Source: Pseudomonadales bacterium
GTDB lineage: Bacteria; Pseudomonadota; Gammaproteobacteria; Pseudomonadales; Azotimanducaceae
DNA: 45,758 bases
Assembly: GCA_023300545.1 (NCBI GenBank)
Contig: JALZVT010000047.1
Span: 1-45,758, forward strand
Reading direction: 5' to 3'
Both the position numbers and the translations under genes were made by a program. The notes beneath the pieces are model-generated. The model did not search any database. It was not told where the DNA came from and worked only from the letters and a program-made list of their open reading frames with translations. Below are positions 33,550-42,033 of the stretch, in pieces (the first letter of the stretch is position 1; each line of letters begins with the position of its first letter).

Positions 33550-34500
33550 CTAGTTTCCCACACCCGAGCCGCTTAGTCGTTCTTCAAAATGCGCTATCCA
33601 GCGTTGGTTGATCGCACGGCGGGACGCTTTGCGCTCTGCTCTTGAGCTCGTTTGTGTAAGTTGAGGATTCGGGAGCTCGATGATCGGGCCGATTTCTAAC
33701 CGAAACCGCATGATGTTGGGTGGTAATCGATACCAAGGGTAGCCTTTGCTCAGGTACTCGTCGTTGTAGTGAATGACCACCGGCAGTGCGTTTGCACCGC
33801 TGCGTCGGGCAAGCTCCGCGGCGCCAAAGCGAAAGGCAAGTGGGGGGCGTGCCCGGCTTACTTCTAGGTGGCTTGCCTCTAGGTGGGTTGACCTCAGAGG
33901 TTTGGAGCGCGTGCCTTCGGGGAAGATGAGCAGCCGTTCACCGGCTTGCAGGCGAGCGCAGCCCTCGGCCAGCATTTTCTCTGGGTCAGAGTTGGGTAGA
34001 TAGTCAAGATGACGAATGAGCAAGGTAAACAGTGGGTTGTAGTGGAGATTACCTTTAAGTACACAGCACATATCTGGCAAGGCCGCGCTAATCAACAGGA
34101 CATCGATTAGACTGGGGTGATTTGCGATAACCAGCATCGGTGTATTTTGTTGGCTAGCTGCTATTTCTGACCCGCTTGCTGGAACCCGCCGGTCATCAAT
34201 CTCGACGTGAATGATCCGCAATAACTGGGTGAGGCCTACCCAGAGCTTTGCGCCTTGGTGCAAAGCCCCCCGGAGCCAGCGGGTACGCCGCCTGTGGTCC
34301 CGAAACACCAAAGCAGAAATGGGCACGAGCGTCAGCAAGACTACGCTGCCCAGGGCAAAGACCGGGTAGCTGAGGGGGGCAACAATGCACTGCCAGAGGC
34401 GCCATAACCAAAAGCGGTGCTCGCTGGCAGGCGCGCTGCTTGTTGGCGCAACAGCGACGATCGCTTTTCTACTGTTCGGTGGTTGGATGCTCTTTTCCAA
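33550..34500 (-). CDS. 1-acyl-glycerol-phosphate-type acyltransferase (LPLAT)
   Basis: A 316-residue membrane acyltransferase. A hydrophobic segment (about 36-66) precedes the PlsC-type motifs: H128-P-S-L-I-D133 (NHxxxxD) and FPEGTRS at 193-199. In aryl polyene loci such enzymes transfer the polyene acyl group to a lipid or sugar carrier. It is the first gene of the left leftward unit. The start is TTG at 34498-34500 without a clear ribosome site. A long Ser/Pro-rich N terminus precedes the membrane segment. Confidence 0.88.
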   Translation of the reverse strand: MEKSIQPPNSRKAIVAVAPTSSAPASEHRFWLWRLWQCIVAPLSYPVFALGSVVLLTLVPISALVFRDHRRRTRWLRGALHQGAKLWVGLTQLLRIIHVEIDDRRVPASGSEIAASQQNTPMLVIANHPSLIDVLLISAALPDMCCVLKGNLHYNPLFTLLIRHLDYLPNSDPEKMLAEGCARLQAGERLLIFPEGTRSKPLRSTHLEASHLEVSRARPPLAFRFGAAELARRSGANALPVVIHYNDEYLSKGYPWYRLPPNIMRFRLEIGPIIELPNPQLTQTSSRAERKASRRAINQRWIAHFEERLSGSGVGN

Positions 34501-34546
34501 GGTGTTTGTTCGGCGCGTGCCTGGCCTCGAGTCGGTAATGGTGCCG

Positions 34547-34552
34547 AGTATA
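34547..34552 (-). promoter_or_regulatory. Candidate -10 box for the left cluster unit
   Basis: On the minus strand TATACT (plus-strand agtata) lies about 47 bases upstream of the acyltransferase start in the 94-base divergent region between the two cluster units. A convincing -35 element is not visible 17 bases upstream. The assignment is weak. Confidence 0.3.
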
Positions 34553-34594
34553 GTCGAGTGCGGTGCATCTGGCGGTGCTTGCCGTTAGGCTGCC

Positions 34595-35350
34595 ATGTTG
34601 CTGCCGCTAATAGTGGCTAATCAGAGTGAGGATCTCGTGACACCACCAGTGTCGTTTGCCATTTGCGAAGGTCGACTGCCTGAAGCGCGCTTTGGGTGGA
34701 CATTATATAGTGGCTATCTAAAAGGGTCCTCGGAGCATAGATCCAGGCGCAACGACCAGAAAGTGGCAGCGTTACGACGGGCTGTCCGGCTATCTCAGAG
34801 TGCCTATGGTTTTAACGCGGCAGAGGCTGATTCGACCGGGTTACCTGGCTGTGACTTCAGCTTTGTTCGGGACCAAGCGCCGACGGCTATTTGGCTGCCC
34901 GGTCAGACTGGGGCTGCGCCTGACCGTCCGCCTGTGCTGTCTTTAGCCCATAGTGGCCCCCTGTTGCTGGCTGCGGCCGGCAAACCCCAGACAAAGGAGT
35001 TTGTTTTGGGTGTTGACGTTGAGCAATTGCGTGAGCGCGATTTTGCTCGTATTGAAGCCCACATGGGGTGGCGCGACGCGTCATCTTTGCGGCTCGAAGG
35101 GAATTGCCAGTTGACGGAGAATTTGTTGTTTTATCGACGCTGGACGTTGGCGGAATCGCTGTACAAGGCGCTGGGTAAGGTTAACCATGAGTGTTTTGTG
35201 GAATTGGAATCTTTGGCTCTTGGTCAAGGAAGGGATTCAGGCTGGTGCAGCGCCGTTGTGGCGCAGCGGCGTTGGTTTGTCCGTTGGTGGTGTGTCACGA
35301 CGAATAGTCAGGCGGCAATGGTATGCCTGCTTCGGGGCAACTCAGGTTAG
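34595..35350 (+). CDS. 4'-phosphopantetheinyl transferase superfamily protein
   Basis: A 251-residue Sfp-like phosphopantetheinyl transferase, which activates ACPs with coenzyme A. The typical SLAHSG stretch is at 116-121, the Mg-binding GVDVE at 139-143, and the WTLAESLYKALG motif (W183, E187, K191) follows. The usual first lysine of WxxKE is replaced by Ala. The N-terminal 80 residues are degenerate. It heads the central rightward unit and should modify the two cluster ACPs. It is divergent from the acyltransferase. Confidence 0.82.
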   Translation: MLLPLIVANQSEDLVTPPVSFAICEGRLPEARFGWTLYSGYLKGSSEHRSRRNDQKVAALRRAVRLSQSAYGFNAAEADSTGLPGCDFSFVRDQAPTAIWLPGQTGAAPDRPPVLSLAHSGPLLLAAAGKPQTKEFVLGVDVEQLRERDFARIEAHMGWRDASSLRLEGNCQLTENLLFYRRWTLAESLYKALGKVNHECFVELESLALGQGRDSGWCSAVVAQRRWFVRWWCVTTNSQAAMVCLLRGNSG

Positions 35351-35412
35351 ACCGGAGCTGCAGTCGCAGGTAGGCCTTTCTATTCACGGCATCACCTTTT
35401 TATAGCAGCGAT

Positions 35413-35469
35413 ATCTATCTGCAACGGCAAAATCTATCTACAACGGCAAAATCTATCTACAACGGCAAA
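35413..35469. repeat. Three tandem 19-bp direct repeats upstream of ketosynthase
   Basis: The unit atctatctNcaacggcaaa occurs three times head to tail (35413-35431, 35432-35450, 35451-35469), the last two identical and the first differing by one base (g for a). It lies in the 139-base gap between the transferase and ketosynthase genes, ending 20 bases before the TTG start. A 19-base period is close to two helical turns, so stacked sites for a regulator are possible; replication slippage is the alternative. Confidence 0.8.
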
Positions 35470-35489
35470 AGCCGGGGGACAAAACAGTT

Positions 35490-36698
35490 TTGGCGACTTC
35501 GACTCATAGCAGCAATCGCCGCGGAGCTTCTGCGGCGGCACCGGTGGCGGTGGCTGCGTATACCTTGACCAGCGCGCTAGGGGCGGGACTCACGGCTATG
35601 CGTGCTTCGTTGCGCGCCGACCGCGGTGGACTGTCTGCCGAGCCCTGGCCCGACTGCGACGTAGACTGTCAGCTAGGGCGCCTGCAATTGCCTGCAACTG
35701 ATTCCATAAGTGCGTCGCGTGACAGTCGCAATAACCGCACTATTGCCTGGGCATTGGCACAGGACAACTTTACTCAGAGTGTGACTGATGCCATTGGTCG
35801 CTATGGAACGGCTCGAGTTGGGCTTGTTATGGGCACCAGCACCTCTAGCATTGATCGTACCGAGGTGGCATATACCGCACTTGATGATGCTGAGCGATTC
35901 CCGCAGGCCATGCGCCAGCCGCTCACACACAACCCGCACGCTCCCGGTGACTTTGTCGCGGATCAACTCGGACTCGGTGGTCCTCGCATCACGATCAGCG
36001 CCGCCTGTGCATCCAGCGCCAAGGTGTTCGCCACGGCTAAACGCTGGCTAAACCAGGGTGTCGTCGACGCCGTTGTCGTTGGTGGTGCTGACAGCCTGTG
36101 TCTGAGTGTTATCTATGGCTTTCACTCATTGCAGTTGGTGTCGCCAGAGCCCTGCCGTCCATTTGATGTTCAACGCACGGGCATTAGTCTGGGCGAAGCG
36201 GCGGGTTTTGCTTTACTCACGCGGGACGTTGCGGCCAGTGAGTGTGTGTTGCTTGGAACTGGCGAGAGCTGTGATGCTTATCATATGTCGAGTGCGCACC
36301 CGGAGGGACTGGGTGCGCAACTGTGTATGCAGCGGGCGTTGGCAGACAGCAGTCTGCAGATGAAAGACATTGACTATCTGAACTTGCACGGCACCGGTAC
36401 CCGAGCTAATGACGATACGGAAGGCCGTGTCTGCGCCGAGCTACTGAGCAGTAACACACTGGCTAGTGCAACCAAGAGTTGGACCGGTCACACGCTGGGT
36501 GCGGCTGGAATTGTCGAGGCGGTGCTCTGTCTTGATGCATTGAGCACCGGCTTTGTGCCGGGCACTCGAAATACAACCGACGTCGAGGCCGATTTTTCAC
36601 TCCTGCTTGATAGTCAGCAACGTACTATTAAAACCGCTCTCAGTAACTCTTTTGGTTTTGGCGGCAACAATTGCAGCGTGGTGTTTGGCAAAACGTGA
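35490..36698 (+). CDS. Beta-ketoacyl synthase, catalytic half of KS-CLF pair
   Basis: A 402-residue ketosynthase. C173 in ISAACASSAK, H300 in NLHGTGTRAND and H334 in WTGHTLGAAG form the catalytic triad. It is followed, with a 4-base overlap, by a cysteine-less homologue, which matches the KS/chain-length-factor heterodimer (ApeO-ApeC type) of aryl polyene systems. The start is TTG at 35490 with a GGGGG ribosome site about 11 bases upstream. It presumably sets up the first condensations on the aryl starter. Confidence 0.92.
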   Translation: MATSTHSSNRRGASAAAPVAVAAYTLTSALGAGLTAMRASLRADRGGLSAEPWPDCDVDCQLGRLQLPATDSISASRDSRNNRTIAWALAQDNFTQSVTDAIGRYGTARVGLVMGTSTSSIDRTEVAYTALDDAERFPQAMRQPLTHNPHAPGDFVADQLGLGGPRITISAACASSAKVFATAKRWLNQGVVDAVVVGGADSLCLSVIYGFHSLQLVSPEPCRPFDVQRTGISLGEAAGFALLTRDVAASECVLLGTGESCDAYHMSSAHPEGLGAQLCMQRALADSSLQMKDIDYLNLHGTGTRANDDTEGRVCAELLSSNTLASATKSWTGHTLGAAGIVEAVLCLDALSTGFVPGTRNTTDVEADFSLLLDSQQRTIKTALSNSFGFGGNNCSVVFGKT

Positions 36699-37552
36699 AA
36701 CAACTTTTTAATATTGGCATTGCAGGCTTTGGCGTCTGGGCGCGAGGTGTGCAAAGCACTGACGAGTTTTTGCAGGCCAGAAAAACGGGCTTCGCGAACC
36801 TCCAAGAGCATGAGTTTGTAAATCCCAAACCAAGTGCGATTCCGCCTAAAGAGCGCCGCCGTGCCGGTTTGATGATCAATTTGGCTGTCGAGGTTGCGCA
36901 TCAGGCGTGTGAGCACGCAGGCGTCGATAAGTCTTTAGTGCCATCGGTGTTTGCCTCGGCAATGGGGGATACGGCGATCACCGATTACATGTGTCGGAAG
37001 CTTGCTCGCCCTGAGAAACTGCTATCGCCTACCAAGTTTCATAACTCTGTCCATAACGCACCGTCAGGGTATTGGACGATCAGTGCAGAGAATCGGGCAC
37101 CCAGCAGTTTTGTTGGGGGGTTTCGTGAGAGCTTTGGGGCCGGGCTTTTGGAGGCTGGCAGTCAGGCTCAGGCCTATGGCACCCCGGTGCTGCTCGTCGC
37201 CTACGACATCGCCAATAGCGCCCCCTTTCATGATATCGAACCTGTGACTGAGACCATGGGCGTGGGTTTGATCATCACCGACGCGCAGACAACATCGGCT
37301 TCGAACTTAGCTGTCGCGAGCTGTGCTTATGGGTTGGCGGGCAGCACTGAAAAAACCAACAGAACACCTAGTGAGGATGCGCTCAGCACCCCTGAAAACA
37401 GCGCGCTCAACACGCTTGCTAGTGCCAATCCGATTGGCGGCGCTCTGGCGTTGCTCGAGATGCTCGCTGGTCTTGATGATCCTGATGATGCCCAGGGCCA
37501 AACGCTGCGATTTTCAGCAGCGCCTGAAGCCTATGTGGAACTGAAGTTTTGA
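36695..37552 (+). CDS. Ketosynthase-like chain-length factor (no active cysteine)
   Basis: A 285-residue truncated ketosynthase homologue of the PF13723 type. The position matching the upstream enzyme's ISAACASS reads ISAENRAPSS, so the nucleophile is lost; the SVHNAPSGYW block is typical of the family. It is shorter than a full KS and most likely forms the non-catalytic half of a heterodimer with the upstream enzyme. The GTG start overlaps the upstream stop (GTGA), and its TGA overlaps the TTG of the halogenase gene (TTGA), so all three are translationally coupled. Confidence 0.88.
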   Translation: MKQLFNIGIAGFGVWARGVQSTDEFLQARKTGFANLQEHEFVNPKPSAIPPKERRRAGLMINLAVEVAHQACEHAGVDKSLVPSVFASAMGDTAITDYMCRKLARPEKLLSPTKFHNSVHNAPSGYWTISAENRAPSSFVGGFRESFGAGLLEAGSQAQAYGTPVLLVAYDIANSAPFHDIEPVTETMGVGLIITDAQTTSASNLAVASCAYGLAGSTEKTNRTPSEDALSTPENSALNTLASANPIGGALALLEMLAGLDDPDDAQGQTLRFSAAPEAYVELKF

Positions 37553-39141
37553 AGAAACACGATGTGGTGATACTCGGCGCTGGCATGGCAGGCTTAACGC
37601 TTGCGCGGCAGTTGCGAATGCGTCGCAGTGATCTAGACGTAGTAGTGGTAGAGCACCGAGAATTTCCGGTAGCGGATGCAACGCACAAAGTTGGTGAGTC
37701 AACCGTCGAAATTGCTTCGCACTATTTGGCTGAAGAGCTTGGCTTGAAAGCGCATCTAGAGCAGGAGCAATTGCCGAAGTTTGGTTTGCGGATGTTTTTG
37801 CGTGGTGACAAGCCGGTAACTGATGATCTGGCCAACTACGATGAGATTGGTGCAAGCCGTGTGCTGCCTATTCCGACTTATCAACTCGATAGAGGTCGTT
37901 TTGAAAACTATCTCGCCGAGGGCTGCGTTGCAGATGGCGTCACTCTGCTCGATGCGACAACGGTGCGAAAATTAACCACGGCACCTGGTGATCACCGGGT
38001 GACGTTGCGCAATGGAAATGGTGAGCAGGAGCTAGCTTCTCGCTATTTGATAGATGCCAGCGGCAGGCGCGCCTGGTTGCGTAAAGGCGGTGATCTCGAC
38101 CGGCCCGCTCGACACAACAACCATGCGATCTGGTTTCGTGTGGAGGGCCGTCTCGAAATTGATGAGTGGAGCAGTGCCGGTGAGTGGCAGGCGCGTTGTC
38201 ATGGTGATTCACGGCGTTACAGTACCAATCATTTTACCGGCCCTGGGTATTGGCTATGGCTGATACCTCTGGCATCAGGGGCCACCAGTGTGGGCGTGGT
38301 TTTTGATCCGGCTTACGTCGATATGTCTCGCCTGCGCAAACATGATTCGTTGCTTCGGTGGTTAGCTGAGGAGCATCCGCTAGTGGCCCAGCAACTAGCC
38401 TCTAAGCCACCGCTCGATTTTCATGTACTCGAAAACTACGCGGTTGCTAGTTCGCAGTTATTTTCAGCAGATGGTTGGATGACGTCTGGCGATTCTGGAG
38501 TGTTCTCGGACCCTTTGTATTCTCCGGGTGGCGATTTCATCGCCATCGCTAATGGTTACATTACCGAGTTGATAGCCAACGAGGTTACCGATCCAAGGGT
38601 ATACGCCGGGTTCCAGCAGTCGTTGTTGTCATTCTTTACCAATACGCTGTCACTATACCGTGGGCAGTATGGTGGGTTTGGCAATCGAGATTTAATGGTG
38701 GCCAAAACCCTCTGGGACTATGCGTATTACTGGGGAGTGCTGTCGAAGCTGTATTTTTCTGGGCAATACACCAATCTAGAATTTATGTCGGCGCAGAAGG
38801 CAAGCTTTGGCCAGGCTGCGGTTCTCAACTCGGGAATGCAGCGGTTGTTTCGTCGTGTGGCGCGTAAAGGTCAGCGTGTCGGTGGCGAAGGCCGGTTTTT
38901 TGATCACCATGCCGTGCCACTTTTTCACACTATGAAGCATGACTTGTTACAGGGTCAGCCAAGTGCGGCGGGCGTGAGCCTTGCACATAATGTAGCCACA
39001 CTCGCGCAGGTCTCCGAAACGGTTAAGGGGATTTTGGCAGCTAGCGAAGCCGGGGTGCCGGCGCCAGCGCTTGACGGCATGTTTGTAGGGGCGGCCGAAA
39101 ATACCGAGCTAGGTGTCTCTTCGGTTGCCTGGGGAGGCTAG
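37549..39141 (+). CDS. Flavin-dependent halogenase (xanthomonadin-type)
   Basis: A 530-residue tryptophan-halogenase-family flavoprotein. GAGMAG (10-15) binds FAD, HKVGEST is at 46-52, the lysine K77 in LPKFGLRMF corresponds to the halogenase KxG region, and the signature WLWLIP (WxWxIP) is at 235-240. GDSGVFSDPLYSPGGD is the second FAD motif. Xanthomonadin clusters carry a related gene, and their pigments are brominated aryl polyenes, so the likely role is halogenation of the aryl ring or polyene. Its TTG start overlaps the chain-length-factor stop, and its stop shares CTAG with the convergent exporter gene. Confidence 0.88.
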   Translation: MKKHDVVILGAGMAGLTLARQLRMRRSDLDVVVVEHREFPVADATHKVGESTVEIASHYLAEELGLKAHLEQEQLPKFGLRMFLRGDKPVTDDLANYDEIGASRVLPIPTYQLDRGRFENYLAEGCVADGVTLLDATTVRKLTTAPGDHRVTLRNGNGEQELASRYLIDASGRRAWLRKGGDLDRPARHNNHAIWFRVEGRLEIDEWSSAGEWQARCHGDSRRYSTNHFTGPGYWLWLIPLASGATSVGVVFDPAYVDMSRLRKHDSLLRWLAEEHPLVAQQLASKPPLDFHVLENYAVASSQLFSADGWMTSGDSGVFSDPLYSPGGDFIAIANGYITELIANEVTDPRVYAGFQQSLLSFFTNTLSLYRGQYGGFGNRDLMVAKTLWDYAYYWGVLSKLYFSGQYTNLEFMSAQKASFGQAAVLNSGMQRLFRRVARKGQRVGGEGRFFDHHAVPLFHTMKHDLLQGQPSAAGVSLAHNVATLAQVSETVKGILAASEAGVPAPALDGMFVGAAENTELGVSSVAWGG

Positions 39142-41426
39142 TCAATATCTTTTGCCTGTCTCCAGCCGAAACGCGCCAGTAGCCAGGCTGCGGCTACTCC
39201 GCTGGCAACGGTGACGCCGAGCCCGCGCAGCAGTGGGATGCTCGATAGCGCAAGCACACCAAAAACAAATAGGCTCGACAGTGCGCACAAGGTAATCGCT
39301 CTTCGAGTCACTTGTTGTTGCTCCTGGCTATTGTTGTGTTTGCTGAAGAACAGCGCGTAGTCGAGGCCCAGGCCAGCAACCAACGCCAAAGCAATCACAT
39401 CAAACAGTGACAGGCCGCCGAGAAGCAATCGACTAATGGCGATGCTCAGAACAAGTGCAGCAAGCAACGTGCCCAGCAACCAGATGACCCGCGCCGGCTG
39501 TCGAGTTGCACCGAGTAATAACAGCGCAATCGCTCCTAGCGCGCCCCCCAATAACCCAAACACGCGTGTCCGATATTCAGCGACCAGTGTCATCGAGGCC
39601 TGCTTCAAATCAACTAAGGTCGCACCGGCGCCGTTCTCAAGTTCGGTGGCTAGGAGATTGGTAGTGGCTGGAAGGCCTCGTAGAAAGGTCATTGCTACCC
39701 ACTGCTCGCCACTTTTGTACAGCATCGAATCGATCAGGTTGGATAGGTCTTGGCTTTGTTTACGCAATTGTTCGATGGTTAAGAGCGCTGTTGTGTTGTT
39801 CGCAAGAGACTCAAGTGCGACTTTGAACGGATCAAGCGCCTCGAGCGAAAAGTCAGATTCTGCGATTGCAGTGTCGAAGTTACCGTTCTGGATTAGCTCA
39901 CGCGCGGCAAGCTGGCGGCGGTGTTGTGCTGCGTCACTGGGCAGTAACGGCGTGATGTTCTGAAAGCCGGAAAGATCACCGCGGTGTATCGCCTTGTCGA
40001 GAACCAGGTTGGTTTTTTCAAGTCGTTCGAGTGTACCTTGCAGTGTGTTGTCTCTGACGCTAACAATATGGCGCAGATCGGCCACGCCCATGGCCTGACG
40101 AATGCGGGCGTCTTCTGCGAGTATCGCTTGAGGAATAGGTGTCAAGCGACTTAGGTCGTCGGAGAACAGTGTGCTGGTGTAGGTAAGTGGAAGTCCGAGC
40201 AGCAAACACAGACACCAGGGAAGGTGATTGGGATGCCCCATTATCTTCTCTGGATTGTGTTGTGTTGGGTCTTCAACAAGCGCTTGGTTGTCTGTTGTTA
40301 TGCGGGTTAGCCACCAGGATGCGAGCGCTGCGCTGACAATGCCGGTCACTGCAAACACACCAAGCTGTTGCATGCCTGCAGTGCCGCTTAGCGCAAAGGC
40401 GAGGTAAGCCACTAAGGTACTTGCGATACCTAAGCGCAACGTGGGCCAGACCCGTTGGGGCTCGCCAGTGCTGGTAGACTGACTGAACAAATGCAGCGGG
40501 TAGTCGATGGCAACACCAAGTAGCGTGAAACCAAATGCTAGGGTGATGCCGTGAATGTTGCTGAATAACAGCGACAACACGGCAAGGCCTGCCAGGCCGC
40601 CAACCAGCAGAGGCACGCCGATTGCTAACACCAGTAGCCAGCTGCGAAATCTAAAAAACACCAGAGCAGCTAGCGCAAAACTAGCGAGAACACTGAATAC
40701 TATCGACTCGCGTTGCACGGATGCTTGTAGATCGACGCCGTAGACGCCGCTCCCGTAAAGCTTCGCTGTACTCAACCCTGCCTCAAGCAAGCTGCTGCGA
40801 ACGTTCTTAATGGTAGTGGTTTGGGCATCGAGGTCAAAGGCGCCGCTGCTGGTCTGTATCAGCAGGTAGCGGTGCTCTGCTCTGCCACTGACCTCGTCAG
40901 CTCGCTCTAGGAACTCAGGCGAACTGGTGACGTTGCTGGCTTTCTCAATGGCGTGCAGGCTAAGTAAAGCAGGGTCGCTGGCGATGAGGTTTTGCAAATC
41001 GTCATCAGCAAGCATGAGATCACTCATGCGTTCATCCAACAGCTTCAGCCAGCCGGCTTTGGTTGTTGGTAGGTCAGCGAGTTGCAAGCGGTGCTGCCAC
41101 AGCACGTCAGGCAGATCTTCTAGACCAGGTTCACGCAGTTCTGGAAGTACGCGAGTGATGCCGGGGAGTTCGCGTAATTGTTGTGCGGCTTTCGCTGCCT
41201 TGGTCTCATTGGTATTCGGTAAAGCGACAAACACAAGCTGGGTGCCAGGCCCCTGACCCAATCGTTCGATGAGCACGCGTTGCTCGTCGCTTTGGGGAGC
41301 AGGCAGAAAAAACCCCAGGTCGTAGGTGAGTTGCAGGCGTGACAGGGCGGTTGCCAGCAGTGCACCACACATAAGCAGAAGAATGATCAGCGCTCGATGA
41401 TTGACCACTGATCTGTTCTCAGTCAC
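39138..41426 (-). CDS. MMPL/RND-type lipid exporter, ApeM-like
   Basis: A roughly 762-residue MMPL-family exporter. It is two repeats of a large periplasmic domain and six hydrophobic helices, e.g. FRFRSWLLVLAIGVPLLVGG in the first bundle and LALVAGLGLDYALFFSKH in the second. Such proteins move aryl polyene lipids across the inner membrane. I set the start at the GTG 41424-41426, which overlaps the LolA-like stop (GTGACTGA); an earlier in-frame start would run 158 bases into that gene. It is the last gene of the right leftward unit. Confidence 0.88.
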   Translation of the reverse strand: MTENRSVVNHRALIILLLMCGALLATALSRLQLTYDLGFFLPAPQSDEQRVLIERLGQGPGTQLVFVALPNTNETKAAKAAQQLRELPGITRVLPELREPGLEDLPDVLWQHRLQLADLPTTKAGWLKLLDERMSDLMLADDDLQNLIASDPALLSLHAIEKASNVTSSPEFLERADEVSGRAEHRYLLIQTSSGAFDLDAQTTTIKNVRSSLLEAGLSTAKLYGSGVYGVDLQASVQRESIVFSVLASFALAALVFFRFRSWLLVLAIGVPLLVGGLAGLAVLSLLFSNIHGITLAFGFTLLGVAIDYPLHLFSQSTSTGEPQRVWPTLRLGIASTLVAYLAFALSGTAGMQQLGVFAVTGIVSAALASWWLTRITTDNQALVEDPTQHNPEKIMGHPNHLPWCLCLLLGLPLTYTSTLFSDDLSRLTPIPQAILAEDARIRQAMGVADLRHIVSVRDNTLQGTLERLEKTNLVLDKAIHRGDLSGFQNITPLLPSDAAQHRRQLAARELIQNGNFDTAIAESDFSLEALDPFKVALESLANNTTALLTIEQLRKQSQDLSNLIDSMLYKSGEQWVAMTFLRGLPATTNLLATELENGAGATLVDLKQASMTLVAEYRTRVFGLLGGALGAIALLLLGATRQPARVIWLLGTLLAALVLSIAISRLLLGGLSLFDVIALALVAGLGLDYALFFSKHNNSQEQQQVTRRAITLCALSSLFVFGVLALSSIPLLRGLGVTVASGVAAAWLLARFGWRQAKDID

Positions 41427-42033
41427 TGGAACGTTGTGTGTGGTTGCTAGTTGCGGGAGGTAAAATGGTGATCTCTTGCCATCTATTGCCAGGGCGCTCT
41501 GCGCGTAGGCTAAGTAGTGAGTTTGCTGAGCCGCGCAATACCAACCGTTGCAGAGATTTGCGCAAAGAAGGATCAATCGGGGTCAATTCAACGGCCCACC
41601 CATCAGCAACCGCTGAGTCGTCTGTCGCTTGCGAGTTTATCTCGAACGCAGCCTGCAGTTGTTCGACGTCGCCTTCTAGTACGGCAACAATACTGAGCAG
41701 TAATTGATGTGTGGCCTTGTTGCGGTCGAGGAATAGACTGCGTTGTTTTTTACCGCGGGTGAGCTGTAGGCGCTGGTTACTCAAGCGCCGTTCTTCTGGG
41801 CGAGGCTTAAGCACCTGCATGACAAAATCGCCGCCTTGTTCGATCCACAGTATTCCGGTTTGCTGGGCAGGCTTGCGTAACAGTTTACTGCTGCGAGTTT
41901 CACGAAATGCGGTCGGTGTTGCGCGCGGAAATTCCAGCTCAGCTATGGTGGCCCAGTAGCGATTAGTGGTTTCAGCGACTGTGGTAGTGCTCGTTAGTAT
42001 TGTCGAGAGCGCAAGGAGGGCCAGCCACTTCAT
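41419..42033 (-). CDS. LolA-like outer-membrane lipoprotein carrier
   Basis: A 204-residue periplasmic protein with a signal peptide (MKWLALLALSTILTSTTTVA, cleavage about residue 20). A LolA-type half-barrel follows (LEFPRATPTAFRETRSSKLLRKPAQQTG, then GGDFVMQVLKPRPEERRL). It probably shuttles the pigment lipid through the periplasm from the MMPL exporter to the outer membrane. The start overlaps the LpxL-like stop by 4 bases and the end overlaps the exporter start by 8 bases. Confidence 0.88.
   Translation of the reverse strand: MKWLALLALSTILTSTTTVAETTNRYWATIAELEFPRATPTAFRETRSSKLLRKPAQQTGILWIEQGGDFVMQVLKPRPEERRLSNQRLQLTRGKKQRSLFLDRNKATHQLLLSIVAVLEGDVEQLQAAFEINSQATDDSAVADGWAVELTPIDPSLRKSLQRLVLRGSANSLLSLRAERPGNRWQEITILPPATSNHTQRSSD

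Noticed and set aside
35413-35469. Minimal CRISPR array
   Set aside because: Only three contiguous repeats without spacers and no cas genes nearby.
39138-41576. Longer start for the exporter at 41576
   Set aside because: It would overlap the LolA-like gene by 158 bases; the GTG at 41426 overlapping the LolA-like stop is far more natural and precedes the first membrane helix.
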